From JANNOG01 sp050329415 (GTDB lineage Bacteria > Actinomycetota > Actinomycetes > Actinomycetales > JBBAYJ01): 12,552 nt of DNA. Below the pieces are notes generated by a model. It ran no database searches. It saw only the letters and a program-made list of their open reading frames with translations, and was not told the DNA's origin. Below are positions 1-6,288 of this stretch, piece after piece. Position numbers and translations under genes: made by a program. The stretch is from positions 1 to 12,552 of the forward strand of contig JBHJOS010000027.1 of the NCBI GenBank assembly GCA_050329415.1. The letters run 5' to 3'. Position 1 is the stretch's first letter, and every line of letters starts with the position of its first letter.

Positions 1-263
1 ACGGCGATGCCGAGCACGGTGCGGGGGATCCGCAGGGTCTGGACGATGAGGTGCTCGTCCGACGCGGGGTCGTAGGCGGTGAGGGCGTCGAGCACCGTTC
101 CGACCGGGATCGGCCGGGCCCCGACCGCGACCCCGAGCACGCCCACCAGGACGAGGACCCCCAACAGCACGAGGAGCCCGGCGAGGCGGGCGGACCGGGC
201 GACGACGAAACCCTGCCGGCGGGTGGCGACGGGCGCGGACGGCAGCGTCGCGGTGGTCGCCAC
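1..263 (-). CDS. FecCD-family iron-siderophore ABC permease, N-terminal part (gene runs off left edge)
   Basis: The visible 87 residues are the N-terminus of an inner-membrane permease of the FecCD/BtuC family, which moves ferric siderophores (or heme/cobalamin) across the membrane with a binding lipoprotein and an ATPase. A basic N-terminus (RRQGF...RSAR) leads into a hydrophobic first membrane segment (LLVLLGVLVLVGVLGVAVG), then the family pattern of a short periplasmic stretch and the motif LRIPRTVLGIAV just before the edge. The start is GTG at 263, chosen because AGGAGG lies at 277-272, six bases upstream; the nearby ATG at 267 is out of frame. A DtxR/IdeR-like box sits directly upstream (282-300), so iron repression is likely. 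A TTGACA-like element (338-333) may be part of its promoter, but no convincing -10 was found. The substrate cannot be told from this part. Confidence 0.82.
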   Translation of the reverse strand, partial: MATTATLPSAPVATRRQGFVVARSARLAGLLVLLGVLVLVGVLGVAVGARPIPVGTVLDALTAYDPASDEHLIVQTLRIPRTVLGIA

Positions 264-281
264 CCATCACCTCCTCCGACT

Positions 282-300
282 ACAGGTAAGCCTGACCTTA
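282..300. promoter_or_regulatory. DtxR/IdeR-type iron box upstream of the FecCD permease
   Basis: The plus-strand 19-mer ACAGGTAAGCCTGACCTTA matches the DtxR/IdeR consensus (TWAGGTWAGSCTWACCTWA) at about 16 positions. The core AGGTAAG-C-CTGACCT (284-298) is an inverted repeat with one mismatched pair. It lies about 19 bases from the GTG of the minus-strand permease and just before its ribosome binding site, where a Fe(II)-loaded repressor would block transcription. The matching box at 1826-1844 before the plus-strand siderophore genes supports the call. Confidence 0.72.
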
Positions 301-375
301 CTGACAGCAGAGTCGTGGCTGAGATCGGCCCGTGTCAACGCGGCCATCCGTCGCCGTCATGGGGGTGCGCGTCCA

Positions 376-1620
376 TCAGGTCCACAAGCTGGAAATAGGC
401 ACTGCCGAGATCCGCTCGTCGAGGCGGAAGGCGCGGGGGCCTGTGTGAACGACCAGTCCCGCGGTGAAGCGGTCGCCGAGCCGGTCGCGGAGCCACGCCA
501 GGTGGCGGGCGTCTGCCGGTGACGGCGCCGCTCCCGCCTTGACCTCGACGCCCAGGACCCGGCCGTCGCGGGCCTCGAGCACGAGGTCGACCTCGCGGCG
601 ACCGTTGGCGTCGCGCAGGTGGAACAGGTCCGCGCCGACGGTGCTGATGGCGCACTCGGCGCGCAGGTGGGCAGCGACGTAGGTGTCGATGACACGGCCC
701 AGCAGGTTCCCGTCACGAAGGACGCGGCGGGAGTCGGTTCGCAGCTGAGCGACCATGAGCCCGGGGTCGACCACGTAGCGCTTCGGCAGGCGGACCCCTC
801 GGTCGAGAGCACGGCCTGTCCATGCGGGTACCCGGTGCGTGACAAACAACATGTCGAGAAGGTCGTCGTAGGCGACAGCGGTAGCCCGCTCGATGCCTGC
901 CGTGTCGTAGAGCAGCTTGTGCACGGGCGCTCCCGCGCTGTTCGCAGCCAGAGTGTGGACGTACCGTCGAAGCCGTACCGGATCGCGATGCAGGCCGAGG
1001 GCCGGCACCTCCCTGGTGACGAGGTGATCGAGGTAGCCGCTGAGCCAGCGGTCGCGAGCACGGTCGCCGGCCAACTGCGTCGCCTCCGGGTAGCCGCCGA
1101 TCAGCGCGTCAGCGACGTAACTGCGGATGTCCCAGCCATTGGCGGGCCTTCCCAGCGCGCCGAGTCCCTCGTCGAGCAGGCGGTCGACGAGGGACGCCAC
1201 ATGCGCCTCGCCGTGGCGCTCGCGACCGACGAGAGGAAACATGACGAGTCGCACGATCCGCCCCGTCGCGGGCCAGCCGCTCGCCGTCAGGTCGGCCTGA
1301 GACGAACCCGTAAGCACGAACCTGCCGGCTCGCGGATCCTCGTCGACGGTCCGCTTGACGGCTCCCATGATCTCGGGGACGAGCTGCCACTCGTCGATGA
1401 GCAACGGCTCGGGCAGATCACGTAGAGCCGCGTCCGGATCGGCCCTGACCGCTGCGGCCTGGGCTGGGACGTCCAGGCGGAGCGCTGACCGGCAGAGCCG
1501 GCGAGCTGTCGTCGTCTTGCCGCAGGCACGTGGGCCGACGACGAGGACCGCCGGATGTGAGCCGACAGCGTCGGCCAGTTCCTGGTCGAGGAGTCGCGGC
1601 ACGTACGTGGAGGTCGGCAT
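376..1620 (-). CDS. AAA+ ATPase with C-terminal DUF4143 (PD-(D/E)XK-like) domain
   Basis: This 414-residue protein has the AAA_14-DUF4143 architecture common in accessory regions of bacteria and archaea; the cellular role of the family is poorly known. Visible motifs are Walker A GPRACGKTT (residues 29-37, K35), Walker B LLIDE (73-77) and a sensor-like LTGSSQ. The C-terminal domain ends in a nuclease-like core, EVDLV (D345) followed by GVEVKAG (E359, K361), which fits the PD-(D/E)XK spacing; catalysis is not proven. The start is ATG at 1620, preceded by GAGGAGG; an upstream in-frame start (1707) lacks such a site. It stands alone, antisense to the siderophore operon, between two DtxR/IdeR boxes and with no iron box of its own, so it looks like an insertion into an iron locus. 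A related C-terminal stump lies at 8343-8555. Confidence 0.88.
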   Translation of the reverse strand: MPTSTYVPRLLDQELADAVGSHPAVLVVGPRACGKTTTARRLCRSALRLDVPAQAAAVRADPDAALRDLPEPLLIDEWQLVPEIMGAVKRTVDEDPRAGRFVLTGSSQADLTASGWPATGRIVRLVMFPLVGRERHGEAHVASLVDRLLDEGLGALGRPANGWDIRSYVADALIGGYPEATQLAGDRARDRWLSGYLDHLVTREVPALGLHRDPVRLRRYVHTLAANSAGAPVHKLLYDTAGIERATAVAYDDLLDMLFVTHRVPAWTGRALDRGVRLPKRYVVDPGLMVAQLRTDSRRVLRDGNLLGRVIDTYVAAHLRAECAISTVGADLFHLRDANGRREVDLVLEARDGRVLGVEVKAGAAPSPADARHLAWLRDRLGDRFTAGLVVHTGPRAFRLDERISAVPISSLWT

Positions 1621-1747
1621 GGCGACCTCCTCACCACGAGTCCCGGTCGAGTAGGGCACGCGCCCTCGACAGCTACTGAATAAGCATCCAGCACGTCTGC
1701 GAATCACTTTCTAGCACATCCACTGGTGCCGCTTCAGCACGCCACGG

Positions 1748-1782
1748 CCGGCGACCGACCCCTTCCCCCGTCCGGTCGCCGG
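1748..1782. other. Perfect 10-bp hairpin in the gap before the siderophore operon
   Basis: CCGGCGACCG (1748-1757) and its exact reverse complement (1773-1782) enclose a 15-base pyrimidine-rich loop. No T-tract follows on either strand. It is upstream of both flanking genes, so it does not terminate either; it may be a leftover terminator of a lost gene or insulate the operon. The nearby bases 1670-1720 are richer in A/T than the surroundings and probably hold the promoter of the ATPase gene, but no clear -35/-10 pair could be assigned. Confidence 0.4.
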
Positions 1783-1825
1783 AGGGCTGCTGCATGAGCT
1801 CATCACCCCTACGACACCCATTCGC

Positions 1826-1844
1826 TAAGGTGAGCCTCACCTGC
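1826..1844. promoter_or_regulatory. DtxR/IdeR-type iron box upstream of the siderophore operon
   Basis: TAAGGTGAGCCTCACCTGC contains a perfect palindrome AGGTGAG-C-CTCACCT (1828-1842), differing from the DtxR/IdeR core only by a symmetric T-to-G/A-to-C change in each arm. About 15 of 19 positions fit the consensus. It lies about 85 bases upstream of the first gene of the plus-strand operon, and its left half TAAGGT could double as a -10 hexamer. Iron-dependent repression of the operon is the expected outcome. Confidence 0.72.
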
Positions 1845-1929
1845 ACGTGACGTCATCCACGTGCCGCGGCGGTCCGCCGCCTCCCCTGCTGCCCGACCCT
1901 CCGTCACGACCGACCCTCGGGAGCCCCTT

Positions 1930-2229
1930 ATGACCGCCTCCGGCCTCACCCGACGCCACGTCCTCGCCGACAGTGCCGCCCTCGCCGGGACGGCCCTCAC
2001 CGGCTGCGGCACCGACGGGGACGCATCGGCCGGCACCTCCGCCACCGCCGCGTCAGGCGGGACTCGTTCGATCGAGGGTGTCCAGGGGCGGACGTACGAG
2101 CTGACCGAGCCGCCCCGTCGCCCCCACGTCTCCGGCGGGGCTGATCTGAACAAACACCTCGACGCGCTGACCCTCCCCCGGTTCGTCGACGCCCTGGACG
2201 ACCTGCTGACCGGTGGGGGGGCGCGATGA
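1930..2229 (+). pseudogene. Shrunken siderophore-binding lipoprotein (probable in-frame internal deletion)
   Basis: The 99-residue product starts with a lipoprotein signal: MTASGLTRRHVLADS (twin-arginine-like RR), a hydrophobic stretch, lipobox ALTGC, then a Gly/Ser/Thr/Ala-rich linker. This is typical of FecB/FepB-type ABC substrate-binding proteins, as is its place before SIP genes behind an iron box. Those proteins are usually 300 or more residues. Here the linker passes at once into GRTYELTEPPRRP and ends LPRFVDALDDLLTGGGAR, which resembles the C-terminal end of the family (an xGRxYxL strand and a final LDxLL helix). Inference: both ligand-binding lobes were lost by an in-frame deletion while the signal, the stop and coupling to the next gene remain. 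The ATG at 1930 follows a GGGAG; a GTG at 1861 would hide the signal peptide. The alternative is a genuine small lipoprotein of unknown role. Confidence 0.55.
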
Positions 2230-2981
2230 GCAGCCTGACCGCACGCGTCGAGGAGACGCGACGGCTGACTCGGCACCTGGTGCGGGTGGTGCTCGGCGGG
2301 GACGACCTCGCCGACCATCCGGAGCCGGAGTTCACCGACGCCTATCTGAAGATGACCTTCCCCGGGCCTGACGGGCCGGTGGCCCGCCGGTACAGCGTCC
2401 GGCGCTGGGACGCGGGAGCACGGCTCCTCACCGTCGACTTCGTCGTCCACGGCGACGAGGGGGTCGCGGGGCCATGGGCGGCCGCCGCGCGGCCCGGGGA
2501 CGAGGTGGGGGTCTCGCTGCCGGGAGGTTCGTACCGGCCGGACCTCGCGGCGGCCTGGCATCTCATGGTCGGTGACGAGTCGGCACTGCCGGCGATCGCG
2601 GCGTCGCTGGAGCAGGTGCCCGCCGGGGCGCCGACGGTGGTCCGGCTGGTGTGCGACGGCCCGGAGGACGAGCTGGCACTGGCGAGCCCCGGGGCGCTCG
2701 ACGTCGTGTGGCTGCACCGCAGGGGCGCCGACGACCCCGTCGGCCTGCTGCCGCAGGCGGTCCGCGACATGCCCTTCCTCCGCGGCCCGGTCCACGCCTT
2801 CGTCCACGGCGAGGCCGGCGAGGTCCGGGACGTCCGTCGTCACCTCCTCGGGGAGCGCGGCGTCGACCGGGCGCTGCTGTCGGCGTCCGGCTACTGGCGC
2901 CGGACCATGACCGACGAGGCGTGGCGGCGCGTCAAGGCCGCGTGGAACGCCGAGGTCGAGCGGGACGTGCCGGCAGCATGA
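2226..2981 (+). CDS. Siderophore-interacting protein (SIP), FAD-dependent ferric-siderophore reductase
   Basis: This 251-residue cytosolic flavoreductase belongs to the SIP/ViuB family, which reduces ferric siderophores to release Fe(II). The FAD-binding motif RRYSVR (54-59, with R54 and Y56-S57) is followed by VDFVVHGDEGVAGPWA (70-85), typical of the flavin-binding barrel. The NAD(P)H domain shows GDESALPAI, and the C-terminal signature ASGYWRRTMTDEAW is intact. Length matches the family's usual 240-280 residues. The start overlaps the stop of the lipoprotein remnant as ATGA, behind a G-rich ribosome site that includes a seven-G run (2215-2221), so translation is probably coupled. The stop overlaps the next start in the same way. 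The whole operon lies behind the iron box at 1826-1844. Confidence 0.9.
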   Translation: MSSLTARVEETRRLTRHLVRVVLGGDDLADHPEPEFTDAYLKMTFPGPDGPVARRYSVRRWDAGARLLTVDFVVHGDEGVAGPWAAAARPGDEVGVSLPGGSYRPDLAAAWHLMVGDESALPAIAASLEQVPAGAPTVVRLVCDGPEDELALASPGALDVVWLHRRGADDPVGLLPQAVRDMPFLRGPVHAFVHGEAGEVRDVRRHLLGERGVDRALLSASGYWRRTMTDEAWRRVKAAWNAEVERDVPAA

Positions 2982-4105
2982 GCGGACCCGTGACCCGCGG
3001 CCTCCCGGCCGTCGCGGACGGTTTCGCCACCGAGGACGCCGTGGCGCTGGCCGAAGGTCTGGACCACGTGAACGACGCCCACCCCGACACGGTGCTCCTG
3101 GTCGTGCAGGCCCTCGCCGGCCGGCCCGACGCGCACTCGGCCGAGGTCGTCGCCGTGGCCACCGACTCGCTGACGGTCCGGGTCGGCGCGCCGGACGGGT
3201 CCGCCGCCGAGGTGCCGGTGCCGTTCGCTCCGGCGGAGACCTCGCAGGAAGTCTTCGCCGCGCTCATGGGCCTGGTGGGGACCGCCCGCGCCGCGGTCGG
3301 GGAGACCCGGCCGCTCACCTCGCTCGAGACGGACGCGGCGGACACCCTCACCATGACGACCGTGCCGGTGACGGTCCGCGGAGTCCGCCGCCTGTCACCC
3401 AACCTCCTGGAGGTCACGCTGACGGGCCTGGCGCCGCTGCGACGGCGCGGCGGCGACGAGTACTGCGTCCTCATGCCGGACCCGCCGGCGGAGGTGTTGC
3501 GCCCGGGCTTCACGGCCGGCGATCTCGGCGGCCTGACGCTGGCGGAGGCGCCGCGCGCCGCCTACACCCTGCGAGCCCGGCGCCCGGACACCGGGGAGGG
3601 CGATCTCTGGGTGGTCCTCCACGGCGACGAGGGCCGGGTGAGCAGCCGGATCGCGGTCGCGGAGCCCGGCTCGACGGTGGCGGCCTGGGGCACCCGGCGC
3701 AGCCATCGCCCCCCGGACGGGGTCCTGGTGCACCTGCTGGTGTGCGACGAGACGGCGCTGGGGGCGGTGGCCTCGGTGCTCGACGGGCTCCCGCCGGGGC
3801 GCCGGGCCGTCGTCGTCGCCGAGACCGTCGACCGCGACCACGAGATCGCGCTGCCCGCCCGACCCGAGGTGGACGTGCGCTGGGTGCACCGGGGCCCGGT
3901 CGCCCCCGGCACCGGCGGGGCCCTGCTGGACGGGGTGCGGTCCGTCGTCGAGTCGGACGTCCTGGGCGACCGGGACGGGCTGTTCGTGTTCGGTGCCGGC
4001 GAGGCCGCCCGGATGCGCGAACTGCGCACGTACCTGCGCCGCGACGTCGGCCTGGACAGGGGCCGGGTGCGCCTGACCGGCTACTGGAGCAGGTCCGGGC
4101 ACTGA
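2978..4105 (+). CDS. DUF2470-SIP fusion protein, second siderophore-interacting protein
   Basis: This 375-residue protein has two parts. Residues about 15-110 resemble DUF2470, a domain found in heme-utilisation and PNPOx-like split-barrel proteins (VALAEGLDHVNDAHPDTVLL, then a strand-rich stretch with VPVPFAPAETSQEVFAALMG). Residues about 125-375 form a SIP flavoreductase domain with TVRGVRRLSPNLLEVTL, VLHGDEG, VCDETALGAVASVL and the C-terminal RLTGYWSRSGH. The start is ATG at 2978, overlapping the previous stop as ATGA; a longer upstream reading would lie antiphase inside the first SIP gene. Odd point: the family RxY(T/S) FAD motif reads R193-A-A-Y196-T-L-R, so the arginine two residues before the tyrosine is alanine, unlike the neighbouring SIP. 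It may bind flavin differently or have another role in iron or heme release. Confidence 0.85.
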   Translation: MSGPVTRGLPAVADGFATEDAVALAEGLDHVNDAHPDTVLLVVQALAGRPDAHSAEVVAVATDSLTVRVGAPDGSAAEVPVPFAPAETSQEVFAALMGLVGTARAAVGETRPLTSLETDAADTLTMTTVPVTVRGVRRLSPNLLEVTLTGLAPLRRRGGDEYCVLMPDPPAEVLRPGFTAGDLGGLTLAEAPRAAYTLRARRPDTGEGDLWVVLHGDEGRVSSRIAVAEPGSTVAAWGTRRSHRPPDGVLVHLLVCDETALGAVASVLDGLPPGRRAVVVAETVDRDHEIALPARPEVDVRWVHRGPVAPGTGGALLDGVRSVVESDVLGDRDGLFVFGAGEAARMRELRTYLRRDVGLDRGRVRLTGYWSRSGH

Positions 4106-4179
4106 CACCCCGTGCCGTGTCCGACCCTCCGCCTATGGTCCGCGCTCGTCGACGACCGAGCGGTGACGAGGGGGAACGG

Positions 4180-5040
4180 ATGGGGACCGGGAAATCGGAG
4201 CGGCGGGCATGGGACCTCCACTCCAAGCGCGTGCTGTCGGCGGCGATCACGGCCGTCTTCGGCCGGCTCGGGTTGCCGGAGCTCGCGTCGCTGGCGGCAC
4301 GGTCGGTCGAGCTGCCGGCGAACGCCCATCGCGCCGACCTCGTGTACACGACGCCGGACGGGGTGGTCGTCCACCTGGAGGTGCAGCGCGATCCCGACCC
4401 GGACATGGGACGGCGGATGGCCGAGTACGCCGTGCGGATCGCGGGATCGCTGGGTGAACCCGTCCGCGACCTCGTCCAGGTCGTCGTGCAGATCAGCGGG
4501 CCGGCGATGCCGACCGGCTACTCGCTCGGCCGGCTGACGAACCGCGTGCACCTGCTCCACGTTCCCTCCACGCCGGCGGAGGAGTTCCTGTCGTCACCGC
4601 CGCTGGCGCCATTCGCGCTGGTGAATGGCGGCACTCGCCTCGTCGAGCCGGTCGTGGGGGCGATCTCCACGGTGAACGACCGGGACCTGCGGTCCTCCAT
4701 GGTCGCCCTCTCCCTCTACCTGGCACCCGAACACGTCGATACCATCATCGAGAACCTGAGGAGGGCCGGCATGACCGACGTCATCGACACCCTGCGCCAC
4801 ACCGACTTCGGCCGCGACCTGCTGACGCAGGGCCGTCAGGAGGGCCGTCAGGAGGGCCGTCAGGAGGGCCGTCAGGAGGGCCGTGAAGAGATTCTCGTCC
4901 GCGTCCTGTCGGCCCGTTTCCCCGACGCCCCCGGCGAGTGGGTGGCCGCCGTCGTCGCGCGCGTGCTCGCGGAGGGACGGGAGGATCCCGTTCTCGCCGT
5001 CATGACGCTGCCCGGACCCCGGGCCGGATCGGGTTCCTGA
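4180..5040 (+). CDS. Rpn-family recombination-promoting nuclease / putative transposase
   Basis: This 286-residue protein matches the Rpn (COG5464) family of PD-(D/E)XK nucleases, linked to DNA cleavage, RecA-independent recombination and phage defence in E. coli. The nuclease core is visible as RADLVYTTPDG (D53) followed by VVHLEVQRDPDPDMGRRMAEY (E67-V-Q69), with Gln at the usual Lys position, as is common in Rpn proteins. The middle part contains LSLYLAPEH, and the C-terminal quarter holds RQEG repeats and a helical tail (EEILVRVLSARFP). Length is close to E. coli RpnA. The start is ATG at 4180 after GAGGGGGA; a possible -10 (TATGGT, 4134-4139) lies in the 74-base gap after the SIP operon, so it is probably transcribed on its own. 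An internal start at 4771 may give a second product. Confidence 0.88.
   Translation: MGTGKSERRAWDLHSKRVLSAAITAVFGRLGLPELASLAARSVELPANAHRADLVYTTPDGVVVHLEVQRDPDPDMGRRMAEYAVRIAGSLGEPVRDLVQVVVQISGPAMPTGYSLGRLTNRVHLLHVPSTPAEEFLSSPPLAPFALVNGGTRLVEPVVGAISTVNDRDLRSSMVALSLYLAPEHVDTIIENLRRAGMTDVIDTLRHTDFGRDLLTQGRQEGRQEGRQEGRQEGREEILVRVLSARFPDAPGEWVAAVVARVLAEGREDPVLAVMTLPGPRAGSGS
4771..5040 (+). CDS. Candidate intragenic small Rpn protein (RpnS-like), same frame as the Rpn nuclease
   Basis: An ATG at 4771, in frame with the nuclease gene, is preceded by a perfect AGGAGG (4759-4764) with a six-base spacer. It would give an 89-residue protein equal to residues 198-286 of the nuclease: MTDVIDTLRHTDFGRDLLTQ, the RQEG repeats and the C-terminal helical tail, without the catalytic core. 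The site is written with two consecutive AGG arginine codons, which are rare in DNA this G/C-rich, where CGC or CGG is preferred; this hints at selection for ribosome binding. In E. coli, small in-frame C-terminal Rpn products bind and inhibit the full-length toxic nucleases. That role here is inference; the start is only predicted. Confidence 0.45.
   Translation: MTDVIDTLRHTDFGRDLLTQGRQEGRQEGRQEGRQEGREEILVRVLSARFPDAPGEWVAAVVARVLAEGREDPVLAVMTLPGPRAGSGS
4831..4890 (+). repeat. 12-bp in-frame tandem repeat (RQEG)n in the Rpn gene
   Basis: Four identical copies of GGCCGTCAGGAG (4831-4878) are followed by a degenerate fifth, GGCCGTGAAGAG (4879-4890). Each unit encodes Gly-Arg-Gln-Glu, so gain or loss of a unit keeps the reading frame and changes linker length by four residues. 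Similar charged Gly/Glu repeats are common near the C-terminus of Rpn-type proteins. The identical copies suggest recent expansion or active slippage. Confidence 0.95.
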
Positions 5041-5345
5041 GTGCTCGCGCCGGGACCGCCTCGGCCGGGCCGCTGGGCCGTCGCGCCACCCGCAGCGCGC
5101 TCCTGGCTACCGCCGACGAGTTGCCCGCGGCTCACCGCGGTACGTGACCTCCACATGTCGACGTAGCGACCGCCCCGTCGCACCGGTTCGCCGGCACCTC
5201 CACTCGGGAGGCATGCATCTGCTCGTCGGTGGCCCTGGGACGCTGCTGGCGCACGTTCTCGATCGACTCGGTGCCGAGGACGCAGCCGTGCCGCAGGACC
5301 AGAGCCCGTCGCCTCAGGTTGGACAGCAGGGAGCACGGCAGCAGG
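5041..5345. other. Gap of about 305 bases between the Rpn gene and hepT; no confident gene
   Basis: Two genes on opposite strands converge here. No clear T-tailed terminator was found. On the minus strand, a frame shifted against hepT stays open from 5345 down to 5132 and reads VDLLPCSLLSNLRRRALVLR followed by HGCVLG, loosely like the C-terminal end of small nucleotidyltransferases. It has no start of its own and is at best a decayed remnant. Confidence 0.4.
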
Positions 5346-5792
5346 TCAACCTCTGTCGGTCTGACGGAGCAGCCATCGCGACACGTGACCGATGTACTCG
5401 CGGAAGTCACGACACGCCTGAGGCACGGCTGCTGCGACGATGTCGAGGTCGATCTCGCCGTACCCGTGCGCGAGGCGGTTGCGGAGCCCGGCCGACGGCG
5501 CGAGCCGTTGCGCGAGGTCGTGCGGGACAGCGCCCACCGCGGCTGCCGCGCCGAAGGAGCTGCGGTAGTCCTGCGGTACAGGGTTCCCCGTCGAGCCGAC
5601 GACGTGACCGTTGACTGCCACCGCCGTCTCGACGAGCACGGTGAGGATGCGCTCCACCACGAGTCGTCGGTCGAGGTCCTGCCGCAGCTCATCGCCCGTG
5701 ACCCCGTCCAGGTCGGCGAGGCGGTCGATCAGCGGCTCCATGAGCCGCAACTTCCCGGCCACGGAGTCCGGGTCCAGGCGTCGTGGGCTCAC
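5346..5792 (-). CDS. hepT: HepT-like HEPN ribonuclease toxin of a type VII toxin-antitoxin pair
   Basis: This 148-residue mostly helical protein belongs to the HepT/DUF86 HEPN family, whose members cleave RNA as dimers. The signature R-x4-H-x-Y is intact as R104-N-R-L-A-H109-G-Y111. In characterised pairs the tyrosine is the site AMPylated by the partner MntA, which neutralises the toxin. The start is GTG at 5792, with GAGG about nine bases upstream, ten bases after the mntA stop at 5803, so the two genes form an antitoxin-first operon on the minus strand. The C-terminus (SRWLLRQTDRG) is complete, and length is near the family's 135-145 residues. Its target here is unknown. Confidence 0.87.
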   Translation of the reverse strand: MSPRRLDPDSVAGKLRLMEPLIDRLADLDGVTGDELRQDLDRRLVVERILTVLVETAVAVNGHVVGSTGNPVPQDYRSSFGAAAAVGAVPHDLAQRLAPSAGLRNRLAHGYGEIDLDIVAAAVPQACRDFREYIGHVSRWLLRQTDRG

Positions 5793-5802
5793 TGGTGCAC
5801 CC

Positions 5803-6222
5803 TCATCGGGCCGCCATGCGTTCGAGGTCGAGCCGACGGAGCCAGGCGGTGTCCATCGCCTCGAGGTTCGCCGCCACCGCCGTGTTGATCCACAGACCGG
5901 GAACGGCCTCCCACACCGGCACCGCGTGCATGAGGGCATGCGCCCGCAGCAGCGGGGACGCCCGGTCCACGACCGCGAGGTCGACCTCCCGGCCCGCCAC
6001 GGCGTGCAGGTCCGAGAGCAGGGCGAGCACGTCGGGGACGGTGCCCGGCTCGAAGGACACCCCGACGTCGAGGTCGGCGGGATCCGGGTCACCCCGGCCG
6101 GTACTGCCGAACACCGTGAGGATGCGGATCCGCTGCCGCCGGCACACCTCGTCGAGACGACCGGACTCACTCGCCGCGACGAGACGCTGCAGCCCCTCCT
6201 GGGGTGTCACCACCTGCCCCAT
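5803..6222 (-). CDS. mntA: MntA-like minimal nucleotidyltransferase antitoxin
   Basis: This 139-residue protein carries the minimal nucleotidyltransferase active site GSTGRGDPDPADLD (residues 39-52; the GSx10DxD motif with D50 and D52), and REVDLAVVD supplies the likely third carboxylate (D81). MntA proteins use ATP to AMPylate the HepT toxin on its RX4HXY tyrosine and so silence it. The gene precedes hepT by ten bases. The start is ATG at 6222, with only a weak purine-rich site (GAAGTG) upstream. All catalytic residues are present, so the antitoxin appears functional. HepT/MntA pairs serve in plasmid or island stability and sometimes phage defence. Confidence 0.88.
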   Translation of the reverse strand: MGQVVTPQEGLQRLVAASESGRLDEVCRRQRIRILTVFGSTGRGDPDPADLDVGVSFEPGTVPDVLALLSDLHAVAGREVDLAVVDRASPLLRAHALMHAVPVWEAVPGLWINTAVAANLEAMDTAWLRRLDLERMAAR

Positions 6223-6288
6223 GGTGTCACTTCGGCGCGGCCCGGGGACCTCGACATCGCGTCATGAGCTGTCTGCGGAGGATTGCAC

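Noticed and set aside
619..1425. 268-codon plus-strand open frame
   Set aside because: Antisense to the DUF4143 ATPase; no start signal and no motif.
1809..2843. 344-codon minus-strand open frame across the siderophore operon
   Set aside because: Antisense shadow of the lipoprotein remnant and SIP genes; Arg/Pro/His-rich translation without family motifs.
2651..2977. Upstream extension of the DUF2470-SIP frame
   Set aside because: It lies inside the first SIP gene in another phase and reads as Arg/Gly-rich noise; the ATG at 2978 has ATGA coupling and begins the recognisable domain.
4831..4890. Short regular repeats as a CRISPR array
   Set aside because: Units are 12 bp, contiguous and in frame within a coding sequence; there are no spacers.
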